From Tabrizicola sp. (lineage in GTDB: Bacteria; Pseudomonadota; Alphaproteobacteria; Rhodobacterales; Rhodobacteraceae), in NCBI RefSeq assembly GCF_030694085.1, contig NZ_JAUXZE010000046.1, forward strand, positions 107,899 to 171,898: DNA of 64,000 bases. The letters are read 5' to 3'. A program made the position numbers and the translations under genes. Shown piece after piece: positions 1 through 7,963 of the stretch; the stretch's first letter is position 1, and every line of letters starts with the position of its first letter. The notes beneath the pieces are model-generated. The model saw nothing but the letters and a program-made list of their open reading frames with translations, made no database searches and was not told where the DNA came from.

Positions 1-369
1 CAAGCCCCCGACCGAGTGCCCCAGCACCCAAAGCGGCACATCTGGGAACATCCGCGCCAAGTGGGCCAGCGCCGCGCCTTGATCCAGCCGTCCCCAGTCC
101 GCCAGCGTCGCCTTCGACCCCCGGATCGGTCGCCGCAAGGACGCCCCGAAATCGCGATAGTCATAGGTCAGGACCGCCAGGTCCCGCTCTCGCGCCGCCC
201 ATTCTGCGAAGCCCCGATAGAAACCGGCAGGCGCACCTGTCGCCCCATGCACCACCATCGCTGCACGCACGCTGCCTTTCGGTCGCACGATCCGCCCGCG
301 CAGCACCGCGCCGTCGCTGCGAATGTCCAGGTCCTCACCGCCGACCGCAGGGTAAGTCGCATCCAGCAT
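1..369 (-). CDS. alpha/beta hydrolase (N-terminal part, cut by window edge)
   Basis: This is the first 123 residues of an alpha/beta-hydrolase-fold enzyme; the gene runs off the left end of the window. An early strand is followed by VVHGATG near residue 40, the usual oxyanion-hole region. The segment stops just after the nucleophile elbow GHSVGG (residues 117-122), so the catalytic Ser is visible but the Asp and His lie outside. The substrate cannot be told. The ATG at 369 faces a TetR gene across a 95-bp gap holding two perfect operator-like palindromes, so it is probably repressed by that TetR protein. Confidence 0.85.
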   Translation of the reverse strand, partial: MLDATYPAVGGEDLDIRSDGAVLRGRIVRPKGSVRAAMVVHGATGAPAGFYRGFAEWAARERDLAVLTYDYRDFGASLRRPIRGSKATLADWGRLDQGAALAHLARMFPDVPLWVLGHSVGGL

Positions 370-384
370 GTCTGCCTCCGCCAA

Positions 385-427
385 TAGACCGTTTGGTCTA
401 GTAACACGCCTAGACCAATCGGTCTAG
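385..427. promoter_or_regulatory. tandem NemR-type operators in the hydrolase/tetR divergent promoter
   Basis: Two copies of TAGACCNNNNGGTCTA lie here. The first (385-400) has 6-bp arms around GTTT. The second (410-427) has 7-bp arms, CTAGACC and GGTCTAG, around AATC. The half-site and 4-bp spacer match the box recognised by the TetR-family repressor NemR. The sites lie between two divergent genes, one of which encodes a TetR regulator, so autorepression plus control of the hydrolase is the simplest reading (inference). Confidence 0.8.
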
Positions 428-464
428 TCTTTCCGCGCAGCGCCTTACCCCCTATGTTGCAGCG

Positions 465-1031
465 ATGAACGACGAACCCTCCACCCGCGACCGCCTGGTC
501 CAGGCCGCCACCCGGCTTTTCCGCCAGCGTGGCTATGACGGCACCGGCCTGACCGAGATCCTGACCGAGGCCGGGGTTCCCAAGGGCTCGCTCTACCACC
601 ACTTCCCCGACGGCAAGGCCGACCTCGCCTGCGCAGCCGCAGACTGGACCGCGTCCGAGATCATCCGCGTGATCGACGACAGCTTTCGCACAGCGCCCGA
701 CTGGCGCCACGGGGTCACGACCTTCTGCTACAAGATGGCAAAGCTGTTCGACATCCTGGAAAGCGCCGACGCCTGCCCGATCTTCGGCCTTCTGTTCGAG
801 GGCCCCGACCAGGACCGCTTCCGCGCCCAGGCCGAACACTCCTTCGACCGCATCATCGCCGCCGCCACCCGCTACGGCGAAGGCCTTGGCCTGACCCACG
901 AAGCCGCCCACGACGCCGCCGAGACCTTCATCATCGGCTTCCAGGGCAGCTGGACCCTGGCGCGCACCCGCCGCAAGAGCGACGTCCTGCGCGGCCTTCC
1001 CGCCCGCCTATACGGCCCGCTCACGGCGTAG
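465..1031 (+). CDS. TetR/AcrR family transcriptional repressor
   Basis: A 188-residue TetR-family regulator. The N-terminal helix-turn-helix (about residues 10-55) contains GVPKGSLYHHF, the family recognition-helix signature. The C-terminal ligand domain resembles the LmrA/YxaF subgroup, with a Cys in a DACPIF motif. It is transcribed divergently from an alpha/beta hydrolase, with two TAGACC/GGTCTA palindromes in between that are its likely operators. Its TAG stop lies inside a palindromic repeat shared with the convergent phosphatase gene. The inducing ligand is unknown; NemR-type boxes are known to be used by sensors of electrophiles. Confidence 0.9.
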   Translation: MNDEPSTRDRLVQAATRLFRQRGYDGTGLTEILTEAGVPKGSLYHHFPDGKADLACAAADWTASEIIRVIDDSFRTAPDWRHGVTTFCYKMAKLFDILESADACPIFGLLFEGPDQDRFRAQAEHSFDRIIAAATRYGEGLGLTHEAAHDAAETFIIGFQGSWTLARTRRKSDVLRGLPARLYGPLTA

Positions 1032-1049
1032 GGTGCGCTACAGCGCACC
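1028..1049. repeat. dispersed palindrome, copy 1 (bidirectional terminator-like)
   Basis: The core is GGTGCGCTACAGCGCACC at 1032-1049, preceded by GTAG: 8-bp perfect arms around AC. It lies at a convergent junction and contains both stop codons, the tetR TAG at 1029-1031 and the phosphatase TAG at 1040-1038 on the minus strand. The same palindrome recurs at 4820-4841 and, with one change, at 35128-35145. Confidence 0.75.
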
Positions 1050-1526
1050 GCCCGCCGCAGCCCAGGAAAACTGCTCCGGCGTCTCGACCGCACAGGGCCG
1101 CACCGCCCGCAGCCGTTCCAATGCGGTGGACGGCTCCTCTCCCGCCTCGACCATCAGCCGCAAGGCCGCCGTCCCCGACCGCCCGCAACCGCCCAGGCAA
1201 TGCACCCAGACCCGGCCACCCGCCGCAAGCACCTGCCGCGCCCTTGCCGCGGCTTCCGGCCATGCCGCCAGTGTCTCTCCGGTCGGGGCGCCGAAATCCC
1301 CGATCGGCAGGTGGACCCACGTGACCCCAGCCGCACCAAGGTCGCCCGGAATACATCCCGCACCCTTTGCCGCCAGTTCCTCGGACGTGGTCATCGTCAA
1401 AACCATGTCGGGCGCCCAGTCCAGAAGGTCCGCCAGGTCGGCCACATAGGCCCCACCGCGCCCAGGCATCGGGCCGATCCCCAGCATCCCACCGCCCACC
1501 GCCAACTCTGCGATCACCATTGCCAC
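1038..1526 (-). CDS. protein-tyrosine/dual-specificity phosphatase family protein
   Basis: A 162-residue protein with the cysteine phosphatase P-loop: VHCLGGCGRSG fits HCX5RS, providing the nucleophilic Cys and phosphate-binding Arg. An upstream DFGAPTGE segment probably supplies the general-acid Asp loop. Its size fits a stand-alone bacterial DSP/PTP domain with no membrane segment. A GTG start at 1526 has a GGGAG five bases upstream; an ATG at 1520 is the alternative. The last residues (GAL) and the TAG stop are encoded by the dispersed palindrome. The substrate is unknown. Confidence 0.8.
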   Translation of the reverse strand: MAMVIAELAVGGGMLGIGPMPGRGGAYVADLADLLDWAPDMVLTMTTSEELAAKGAGCIPGDLGAAGVTWVHLPIGDFGAPTGETLAAWPEAAARARQVLAAGGRVWVHCLGGCGRSGTAALRLMVEAGEEPSTALERLRAVRPCAVETPEQFSWAAAGGAL

Positions 1527-1595
1527 GCGCGCTCCCTTCCCGGTGGACCTTCCGTCCCCTGCGCCCTAATCTGCCCCTGACTGAACGAGGGTTCC

Positions 1596-3350
1596 ATGTC
1601 CGACGAGAAAGCCTACCAGGTCCTTGCCCGCAAGTACCGACCACAGACTTTTGCCGACCTGATCGGGCAAGAGGCGATGGTGCGCACCCTGAAGAACGCC
1701 TTCGCGGCGGACCGGATTGCCCATGCCTTCGTGATGACCGGCGTTCGGGGCGTCGGCAAGACCACCACCGCGCGGATCATCGCCAAGGGCCTGAACTGCA
1801 TCGGCCCCGACGGCAAAGGCGGCCCCACTACGGAACCCTGCGGCGTGTGTGAGCCCTGCATCGCCATCGCCGAAGGCCGCCACGTCGACGTGATGGAGAT
1901 GGACGCGGCCAGCCGCACCGGGGTCGGCGACATCCGCGAGATCATCGACAGCGTGCACTACCGGGCCGCTTCCGCGCGCTTCAAGGTCTACATCATCGAC
2001 GAAGTGCACATGCTGTCGACCGCCGCCTTCAACGCGCTGCTGAAGACGCTGGAAGAACCCCCCGCCCACGTCAAATTCATCTTCGCCACCACCGAAATCC
2101 GCAAGGTCCCGGTGACGGTGCTTTCCCGCTGCCAGCGTTTCGACCTGAAGCGGATCGAGCCGGAAGTCATGATGGCCCACCTGTCCAGGGTGGCCGACCT
2201 TGAAGGGGCGAAGCTGGCGCAGGACGCTCTCGCGCTGATCACCCGCGCCGCCGAAGGCTCGGTCCGCGACGCGATGAGCCTGATGGACCAGGCCATCGCC
2301 CACGGCGCGGGGGAAACGACCGGCGAACAGGTCCGCGCCATGCTGGGCCTGGCGGACCGGGGCCGGACGCTGGACCTGTTTGATCTGATCATGAAAGGCG
2401 ATGCCGCCACCGCGCTGTCCGAACTCAGCGGCCAGTATGCCGACGGTGCCGACCCGATGGCCGTCCTCCGTGATCTGGCCGAGATCACGCACTGGATTTC
2501 GGTCATCAAGATCAACCCCGCCGCTGCCGAGGACCCGACCACCCCCCCCGACGAACAGTCGCGCGGTCAGGACATGGCCAGCCGCCTGCCGATGCGCGCG
2601 CTGACGCGGATGTGGCAGATGCTGCTGAAGGCCATCGAAGAGGTCGCCCTCGCACCCAACGCCATGATGGCCGCCGAGATGGCCGTGATCCGCCTGACCC
2701 ATGTCGCCGACCTGCCCGATCCCGAAACCTTGGTGAAAAAGCTCCAGGACTCGCCCCGCCCGCCGACTGGGGGCGGCGGCATCGCGGGCGGAGCCCCCGC
2801 CGGTGGCTCCACCGTTCACTCGCCCCGGATGGCCCCGGTCCACTCGGCCCCCACGCGCGGCCCGACGATGACCGCCACCGCCCCGGCCCTGGCCGAAGGG
2901 CAGCTTCAGGTCTACGCCTCCTTCGAGCAGATCATCGAGCTGATCCGCCAGAAGCGCGACATGCTCCTGCTGAACGAGGTCGAGACCGGCCTCCGCCTCG
3001 CCCGCTATGCCCCCGGCCGGATCGAGTTCGAACCTGCCCCCGGCGCGAAACCCGACCTCGCCTCTCGTTTGGGTCAGCGCCTGCAAGGCTGGACCGGCGC
3101 GCGCTGGGGCGTCTCGGTCGTGGCCTCCGGTGGGGCTGCCACCATCGCCGAAACCCGCAATGCCGCGCTTCAGCAAGTCCGCACCGAAGCTGCCGACAAC
3201 CCCCTGGTTCAGGCCATCCTGACCGCCTTCCCCGGCGCAAGGATCACGGAAGTCCGCTCCCCCGAAGCCATCACCGCCCAGGCCGCGGAAGCCGCGCTGC
3301 CCCAGGCCGAGCCCGAACTGGACGACGATTGGGACCCGTTCGAAGAATGA
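1596..3350 (+). CDS. dnaX: DNA polymerase III subunits gamma and tau
   Basis: A 584-residue clamp-loader ATPase. It carries RKYRPQTF near the N-terminus, Walker A GVRGVGKTT (about residue 50), a four-Cys zinc module following LNC, Walker B IIDEVHM and an SRC sensor motif. The tau-specific C-terminal part, after a Pro/Gly-rich linker near residue 390, contains the domain that contacts the polymerase alpha subunit and ends in an acidic tail (DDDWDPFEE). It loads the sliding clamp and couples polymerases at the replication fork. It opens the cluster dnaX-GNAT-ybaB-recR; its TGA overlaps the ATG of the GNAT gene. Confidence 0.97.
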   Translation: MSDEKAYQVLARKYRPQTFADLIGQEAMVRTLKNAFAADRIAHAFVMTGVRGVGKTTTARIIAKGLNCIGPDGKGGPTTEPCGVCEPCIAIAEGRHVDVMEMDAASRTGVGDIREIIDSVHYRAASARFKVYIIDEVHMLSTAAFNALLKTLEEPPAHVKFIFATTEIRKVPVTVLSRCQRFDLKRIEPEVMMAHLSRVADLEGAKLAQDALALITRAAEGSVRDAMSLMDQAIAHGAGETTGEQVRAMLGLADRGRTLDLFDLIMKGDAATALSELSGQYADGADPMAVLRDLAEITHWISVIKINPAAAEDPTTPPDEQSRGQDMASRLPMRALTRMWQMLLKAIEEVALAPNAMMAAEMAVIRLTHVADLPDPETLVKKLQDSPRPPTGGGGIAGGAPAGGSTVHSPRMAPVHSAPTRGPTMTATAPALAEGQLQVYASFEQIIELIRQKRDMLLLNEVETGLRLARYAPGRIEFEPAPGAKPDLASRLGQRLQGWTGARWGVSVVASGGAATIAETRNAALQQVRTEAADNPLVQAILTAFPGARITEVRSPEAITAQAAEAALPQAEPELDDDWDPFEE

Positions 3351-3811
3351 TCCCCCGGCGCGCCACGCCCGCCGACGCGGCAACGCTGGCGCGGCTCAAT
3401 GCCCACGTGCAATCCTGGCACGCTGCGCACTACCCCGAAGTGTTCTTCCCCAACCCCGAGCCTGCAGCGCTCACGCAATACTTCGCCGACCGCCTGGCCG
3501 ACCCCGCCTGCACCGCTTTCCTCACCGGCCAACCCGCCACCGGCTACGCCCTCTGCCAGCTTCAGACCCGCGAGCGGTCGGTCTTCTCGCCCGGCTACCG
3601 CCGCCTGATGATCGACCACATCGCCGTCGCCCCCGAAGCCCGCCGCCAGGGCCAGGGCCGCGCGCTCCTGCATGCCGCCCGCCAACTCGCCCGCGACCTT
3701 GAAGCCGACGAGATCCTGCTCGACACCTGGGACGCCAACACCGACGCCCACGCCTTCTTCCGCGCCAACGGCTTCACCCCCCGCCGAATGCTCTTCCGCG
3801 GGACGCCCTGA
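3347..3811 (+). CDS. GNAT family N-acetyltransferase
   Basis: A 154-residue Gcn5-related acetyltransferase. The central IDHIAVAPEARRQGQGRALL stretch contains the acetyl-CoA-binding R-x-x-G-x-G/A signature, and the end has the usual FFRANGFTPRR strand-helix. It starts at an ATG overlapping the dnaX stop (ATGA), so translation is probably coupled to dnaX. It is inserted between dnaX and ybaB, which are often adjacent. The acyl acceptor is unknown. Confidence 0.88.
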   Translation: MIPRRATPADAATLARLNAHVQSWHAAHYPEVFFPNPEPAALTQYFADRLADPACTAFLTGQPATGYALCQLQTRERSVFSPGYRRLMIDHIAVAPEARRQGQGRALLHAARQLARDLEADEILLDTWDANTDAHAFFRANGFTPRRMLFRGTP

Positions 3812-3813
3812 CC

Positions 3814-3842
3814 TTGCACCCTGCCCCTGCAGCCCGTATCTC
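3814..3842 (+). promoter_or_regulatory. possible internal promoter for ybaB-recR
   Basis: TTGCAC at 3814-3819 and TATCTC at 3837-3842 are separated by 17 bp, a plausible sigma-70-like pair in the 54-bp gap before ybaB. The -10 match is only moderate, so this is tentative. Confidence 0.35.
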
Positions 3843-3865
3843 ATAAGAAACAGACGGAGAACGAC

Positions 3866-4210
3866 ATGCTGAAAGGTCTGGGCGGACTTGGCGACATGGC
3901 CAAGATGATGAAAGCCGCGACGGAAATGCAGGGCAAGCTGGCCGAGATGCAGGAAGACCTCGCCCGCATCGTCGTGGTGGGCGAAGCCGGGGCCGGCCTG
4001 GTCAGGGCCCGCGCCACGGCGAAGGGTGAGGTGACGGGGCTGGACATCGACCCCTCGATCCTGGTCGCCTCCGAGAAGGAGGTCGTCGAGGACCTGATCC
4101 TCGCCGCCATCCACGATGCGCAGCTGAAAGCCAAGGCGCGCAGCGAACAGGAAATGTCCCGCCTGGCCGAGGCGATGGGCATCCCGCCCGGCATGAAACT
4201 CCCGTTCTGA
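3866..4210 (+). CDS. YbaB/EbfC family nucleoid-associated protein
   Basis: A 114-residue YbaB/EbfC-family DNA-binding protein. It has the N-terminal [14 protein letters not shown] helix, a coiled helix rich in Met and Lys, the central beta strands (VTGLDIDPS) and the C-terminal PPGMKLPF tail typical of the family. It forms dimers that bind DNA without strict sequence specificity and is classically encoded between dnaX and recR, exactly as here. A GGAGA ribosome site precedes the ATG, and the TGA overlaps the recR start by one base. Confidence 0.95.
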   Translation: MLKGLGGLGDMAKMMKAATEMQGKLAEMQEDLARIVVVGEAGAGLVRARATAKGEVTGLDIDPSILVASEKEVVEDLILAAIHDAQLKAKARSEQEMSRLAEAMGIPPGMKLPF

Positions 4211-4806
4211 TGAAGGACGAGACCGGCATCGAGGCACTGATCGAGCTGATGGCCCGGCTTCCCGGCCTTGGGCCAAGGTCCGCCCGCCGCGCCGTCTTGG
4301 TCCTGTTGAAGAAGCGCGCGCAACTGATGGCCCCCCTCGCCCAGTCCCTGGCCGAGGTCGCCCTTGCTGCCAAGGAGTGTAGTCTCTGCGGCAACATATC
4401 GACGACCGAGGTCTGCAGCATCTGCACCAACCCAGCCCGCGCGACCGGCGAGATCTGTGTGGTGGAAGATGTGGCCGATCTCTGGGCGATGGAACGGGGC
4501 CAGGTCTTCAAGGGCCGCTACCACGTCCTTGGCGGCACGCTCTCCGCCCTTGACGCCATCGGCCCGGACGAGCTTGGCATCCCCCGCCTCGTCGCCCGCG
4601 TGGCAGAGGAGGCTGCAAGTGAGGTGATCCTGGCACTGAACGCCACCGTCGACGGCCAGACTACCGCCCATTACATCGCCGATGCGCTTGCCGGGACCGA
4701 TGCCCAGATCACCACGCTCGCTCAAGGTGTCCCCATCGGCGGCGAGCTTGACTACCTCGACGACGGCACCATCGGCGCCGCCCTCCGCGCCCGCCGCAAG
4801 CTCTGA
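4210..4806 (+). CDS. recR: recombination mediator protein RecR
   Basis: A 198-residue RecR. It has an N-terminal helix-hairpin-helix ([11 protein letters not shown], about residues 17-27), the C4 zinc finger built from CSLCG and CSIC (about residues 57-75), a Toprim domain ([13 protein letters not shown]) and the C-terminal Walker-B-like end. It acts with RecF/RecO to load RecA at gaps. The ATG is coupled to the ybaB stop (TGATG). The gene ends 14 bp before a dispersed palindrome shared with the convergent HAD gene. Confidence 0.97.
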   Translation: MKDETGIEALIELMARLPGLGPRSARRAVLVLLKKRAQLMAPLAQSLAEVALAAKECSLCGNISTTEVCSICTNPARATGEICVVEDVADLWAMERGQVFKGRYHVLGGTLSALDAIGPDELGIPRLVARVAEEAASEVILALNATVDGQTTAHYIADALAGTDAQITTLAQGVPIGGELDYLDDGTIGAALRARRKL

Positions 4807-4819
4807 TGCTGGTTCAAGC

Positions 4820-4841
4820 GTAGGGTGCGCTACAGCGCACC
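4820..4841. repeat. dispersed palindrome, copy 2 (terminator-like)
   Basis: GGTGCGCTACAGCGCACC at 4824-4841 preceded by GTAG, identical to copy 1. It lies between the convergent recR and HAD genes, and the HAD gene's TAG stop (4832-4830 on the minus strand) and its last codons are inside it. Confidence 0.75.
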
Positions 4842-5495
4842 GATCCCCAGCAACCCCGGCAGATCCTCCATCCGATGAAAGAGCGGCACCCCAAGCGCCG
4901 CCACCGACCGTGCCGTGGGCGTTTTGTGGCCATGCGCCGCATAGCCAAAGCAGCGCATCCCCGCCGCCAGGGCCGCGCGTGCCCCCATCGCGCTGTCTTC
5001 GATCACCACGCAAGCTTCGGGGCGCACGCGACAAGCCGCAGCCGCCGCCAGATAGACATCCGGCGCGGGCTTCGGCGCACCAAGAGCTTGCCCCGAAAGC
5101 ACAGCGCGAAACCGTCCCTCGATGCCGTGCTGACCCAGCGTGATCTTCATCTTGGCGAGCGACCCGTTCGATCCCATCGCGTAAGGAACGCCGACCGCAT
5201 CCAGCCGGTCCAGAACGGGCAGCACGCCCGGCACCAAAGGCACGCCGGCGATCAGCAGCTCGTTCATCCGACTGTAGAAATGCGCCACCCATCCCTGCGG
5301 CAATCGCGCGCCTGCCGCAGTCGCCTGCCGCGCCACCATCTCGACCGTCTGCCCCAGGTAATCGGTCTCGAAATCCTCCAGCGTCAAGGGCAAGCCATGC
5401 GCGGCAAGCTCCTCGACAAACAGCGCCAACGTCGGACCCTCGCTGTCCACGACCACGCCATCGCAGTCGAACAGCACGGCTTCCGGGCGGATCAT
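4830..5495 (-). CDS. HAD-superfamily phosphatase (beta-phosphoglucomutase/CbbY-like)
   Basis: A 221-residue HAD hydrolase. Motif I LFDCDGVVVDSE (about residues 8-19) provides the nucleophile and acid Asp pair, GSNGS is motif II, the Lys in GAPKPAPDVY is motif III and VIEDSAMG is motif IV. A helical cap is inserted between motifs I and II, as in subfamily IA. It probably dephosphorylates a small sugar phosphate or phosphoglycolate-type substrate. The start is fixed by an ATGA overlap with the upstream rsmD stop. The C-terminal GAL and stop come from the dispersed palindrome. Confidence 0.9.
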   Translation of the reverse strand: MIRPEAVLFDCDGVVVDSEGPTLALFVEELAAHGLPLTLEDFETDYLGQTVEMVARQATAAGARLPQGWVAHFYSRMNELLIAGVPLVPGVLPVLDRLDAVGVPYAMGSNGSLAKMKITLGQHGIEGRFRAVLSGQALGAPKPAPDVYLAAAAACRVRPEACVVIEDSAMGARAALAAGMRCFGYAAHGHKTPTARSVAALGVPLFHRMEDLPGLLGIGAL

Positions 5496-6052
5496 GTCGG
5501 TGCTTTCAGAAGGGTCACAACGGTGTCGCCGTAGGTTCGTTGGTCCACCTGCACGAACCCTTCCGGCACCGATGGGGCCACCCCTTCCTCCCACACGACC
5601 ATCGCCCCCGGCGAAAGCCAGCCCCCCTTCTTCACCTCTGCCAAGGCCACCGCCCCCATCCCCTTGCCGTAAGGCGGATCCAGGAATACCAGTCCGTACC
5701 CCGCCCCTGCATTGGGCCCAAGCCGCCGCGCGTCCTGCCGGATCACCCGCGTCTCTGCCTCGGCGCGCATCTTGGCGATGTTCGCCCGGACCAGCGCCAG
5801 CGCCTTCGCACCATCGTCGACGAAGGTCACCTGCGCCGCCCCCCGGCTTAACGCCTCCAGCCCAAGGGCACCGGTCCCGGCGAACAGGTCCAGCACCCGT
5901 GCGCCGGTGACCGGGTTGCCGTGGGCGTTGATCAGAAGATTGAAGATCGCCTCGCGCACCCGGTCCGAGGTCGGCCGCAGATGCGCCGCCGCGTCGCCCT
6001 CGCCTAGGTCTGCAAGCTTCAGGCCACGTCGGTTGCCGCCAATGATCCGCAT
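5492..6052 (-). CDS. rsmD: 16S rRNA (guanine(966)-N2)-methyltransferase RsmD
   Basis: A 186-residue Rossmann methyltransferase with the RsmD N-terminal signature IIGGNRRG(L)KL, SAM-binding LDLFAGTGALGLEALSRGA and the catalytic FLDPPYGKG (N4/N6-type DPPY) motif. It methylates G966 of 16S rRNA during 30S assembly. It is translationally coupled to the downstream HAD gene through an ATGA overlap. It lies downstream of the flavoprotein gene but is separated from it by a hairpin. Confidence 0.95.
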   Translation of the reverse strand: MRIIGGNRRGLKLADLGEGDAAAHLRPTSDRVREAIFNLLINAHGNPVTGARVLDLFAGTGALGLEALSRGAAQVTFVDDGAKALALVRANIAKMRAEAETRVIRQDARRLGPNAGAGYGLVFLDPPYGKGMGAVALAEVKKGGWLSPGAMVVWEEGVAPSVPEGFVQVDQRTYGDTVVTLLKAPT

Positions 6053-6070
6053 CTGGTCTCCGTGAACACT

Positions 6071-6093
6071 CCCTCTCCCGTTCGGGGAGAGGG
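6071..6093 (-). terminator. hairpin between the ferredoxin-reductase-like gene and rsmD
   Basis: Perfect 9-bp arms CCCTCTCCC and GGGAGAGGG surround GTTCG, about 20 bp after the flavoprotein stop. There is no U-run, so it may instead be a dispersed intergenic repeat; termination is an inference. Confidence 0.45.
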
Positions 6094-6111
6094 ATCGGGG
6101 GTGAGGGGGGG

Positions 6112-7314
6112 TCAGGCCTTGAGCAATGCCTTCAGGTCCGGGGTCGAGACAATCACCTCGGGCGAAGGGGACTTGCCCATTTCGATCAACCTTTTGCCCA
6201 CCATATAGGCCCGGCTGTCGTTCATCGCGTCTACCGCCAGCAAGTCTGCGCCGCGATAGTACCAGAAGCTTGCCACGTCACCCTCGCCCTGCCGGGTGAC
6301 GATGTGGTCATAGCCGGTGTTAAGCCCGGCGATCTGCAGCTTCAGGTCGTACTGGTCCGACCAGAACCACGGCTTCGCCTCGTAGGGCGCAGCGGCCCCA
6401 AGGATATTCGCCGCCACCGCCTCGGCCTGGTCGATGGCGTTGCCCACTGACTCCAGCCGGATGCGCCCGTCGTTCCAGGGAAAGGACGCACAGTCCCCCG
6501 CCGACCAGATCGAGGGGTCCGAGGTCCGGCCCTGCTCGTCCGTCGCAATGCCGTTGTCTATGGTCAGCCCGGCGATCTCGGCCAGTTGAGTATTCGGCGT
6601 GATCCCGACGCCCACGATGACAAAATCCGCCGGAAGCTGGCGCCCGTCCGTCAGCAGCGCGCCTTCGACCCGATCGTCACCGATCAGCCGGTTCAGCCCT
6701 GTCGCCTCCAGCACCTTCACCCCATGCGCCTGGTGCAGCGCGCGAACATAGTCCGACGTCTCGGGCGCGGCGACGCGCTGAAGGATGCGTGGCGCCATTT
6801 CCAGCACAGTCACATCAAGTCCCAGCTTCGAGGCCACCGCAGCCGCCTCCAGCCCGATATAGCCGCCGCCGACGATGATGACCTTGCGACCCGGCTGGAA
6901 CTCGGCCCGCATCGCGTCGACATCGGCCAGCCTGCGGACCGTGTAGACGCCTTCCAGCGACCCGCCGATGGAGGCAGGCAACCGCCGAGGCGTCGAGCCC
7001 GTGGTAAGCGCCAGATGATCATACTCCAGCACCTCGCCACCCACCGTCACCGCCTTTGACGTGGGGTCGATGGCTGTCACCGCCTGCCCCAGCCGCAGTT
7101 CCACCTCGTTCTCGGCCCAGAACTCAGGCGCGCGCAGCCAGAGGCGGTCTTCCTCCATCTCGCCCAGAAGATAGGCCTTGGACAGCGGGGGGCGCTGGTA
7201 GGGCGGCGCGGGCTCGTCGCCCAGCATGACAATCTCGCCCCGGTGGCCCAAAGCCCGCAGCTTTGCGGCCAGTGCCGCCCCCGCCTGCCCGGCCCCCACG
7301 ATCACCACCCGCAT
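6112..7314 (-). CDS. FAD-dependent ferredoxin/rubredoxin-reductase-like oxidoreductase
   Basis: A 400-residue two-dinucleotide-binding flavoprotein. It has N-terminal VVIVGAGQAGAALA (FAD), the PPYQRPPLSK active-site region typical of putidaredoxin/rhodocoxin reductases, a second glycine motif VIIVGGGYIGLEAA (NADH) near residue 150, the WSAGDCA flavin motif near residue 280, and a C-terminal reductase dimerisation domain. It should pass electrons from NAD(P)H to a small iron-sulfur protein, but no ferredoxin or P450 is adjacent. It is divergent from a peroxiredoxin gene. Confidence 0.92.
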   Translation of the reverse strand: MRVVIVGAGQAGAALAAKLRALGHRGEIVMLGDEPAPPYQRPPLSKAYLLGEMEEDRLWLRAPEFWAENEVELRLGQAVTAIDPTSKAVTVGGEVLEYDHLALTTGSTPRRLPASIGGSLEGVYTVRRLADVDAMRAEFQPGRKVIIVGGGYIGLEAAAVASKLGLDVTVLEMAPRILQRVAAPETSDYVRALHQAHGVKVLEATGLNRLIGDDRVEGALLTDGRQLPADFVIVGVGITPNTQLAEIAGLTIDNGIATDEQGRTSDPSIWSAGDCASFPWNDGRIRLESVGNAIDQAEAVAANILGAAAPYEAKPWFWSDQYDLKLQIAGLNTGYDHIVTRQGEGDVASFWYYRGADLLAVDAMNDSRAYMVGKRLIEMGKSPSPEVIVSTPDLKALLKA

Positions 7315-7327
7315 GGCACTTCCCCCT

Positions 7328-7356
7328 CTGGCATGTTCCGCGCCGGACCCTATAAC
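7328..7356 (+). promoter_or_regulatory. promoter of the peroxiredoxin gene
   Basis: CTGGCA at 7328-7333 and TATAAC at 7351-7356 are separated by 17 bp and sit about 45 bp before the peroxiredoxin ATG at 7403. The fit to a sigma-70-type promoter is good for this GC-rich DNA. Confidence 0.5.
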
Positions 7357-7402
7357 CCAAGCGACAGAAGGTGCAACGCGCCGCTACCATGAGGAACTGA
7401 AA

Positions 7403-7888
7403 ATGACGATTGCCGAAGGTAAGAGCCTCCCCGACGCCACGCTTCTGCACATGGGCGACGCCGGGGCCGAGGCGGTGAAACTTTCCGACAAGCTGACGGG
7501 CCGCAAGGTCGTGATCTTCGGACTGCCCGGCGCCTACACTGGGACCTGCTCCACGGCGCATGTCCCAAGCTTCATCCGCACCGCGCAGAAGTTCGCCGAC
7601 AAGGGCATTGACGAGATCATCTGCGTGGCCGTCAACGATCCCTTCGTGATGAAGGCCTGGGGCGAGGCGACCGGGGCCATCGCCGCCGGGATCACCATGC
7701 TGGGCGACGCCGACGCCAGCTTCTCGAAGGCCATCGGCCAGACCTTCGACGTGCCGCACCTTGGGTTCTTCGCACGCTCCAAGCGTTATTCGCTTCTTGC
7801 CGAGGACGGGGTGGTCACGAAGTTCAACCCGGAAACCGGCCCCGGCTGCGAGATCTCGGCGGGCGAACACCTGCTTTCCCAGCTCTGA
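7403..7888 (+). CDS. peroxiredoxin (Prx5 / AhpE-like, thiol peroxidase)
   Basis: A 161-residue Prx5-type peroxiredoxin. The peroxidatic Cys is C49 in the PGAYTGTCST motif, and the later VAVNDPFVMKAWG block is diagnostic of this subfamily, which reduces hydroperoxides with thioredoxin or glutaredoxin as donor. A second Cys lies in the PGCEIS segment near the C-terminus. The start is set by the ATG at 7403, six bases after GAGGAA; the frame is open further upstream but overlaps the promoter. A long inverted repeat lies just after the stop. Confidence 0.93.
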   Translation: MTIAEGKSLPDATLLHMGDAGAEAVKLSDKLTGRKVVIFGLPGAYTGTCSTAHVPSFIRTAQKFADKGIDEIICVAVNDPFVMKAWGEATGAIAAGITMLGDADASFSKAIGQTFDVPHLGFFARSKRYSLLAEDGVVTKFNPETGPGCEISAGEHLLSQL

Positions 7889-7893
7889 CCCAA

Positions 7894-7963
7894 GGCTCGT
7901 CGTCGACTTCGTCGCTCCTCGCGGGTGCGCCCCCGAGGAGAAGACGAAGTCGCACGACGAGGC
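7894..7963. repeat. dispersed long stem-loop repeat, copy A
   Basis: The left arm, beginning GGCTCGTCGTCGACTTCGTC, is nearly complementary to the right arm AAGACGAAGTCGCACGACGA, with about 27-bp arms and small bulges. It lies at the convergent junction of the peroxiredoxin and a hypothetical gene. Relatives occur at 15419, 19915, 46061 and 46809. Confidence 0.75.

Noticed and set aside
1566..3383. 605-codon open frame antisense to dnaX
   Set aside because: Product is low-complexity Gly/Asp/His/Val with no motif; typical of the frame opposite a GC-rich gene, and dnaX is unmistakable.
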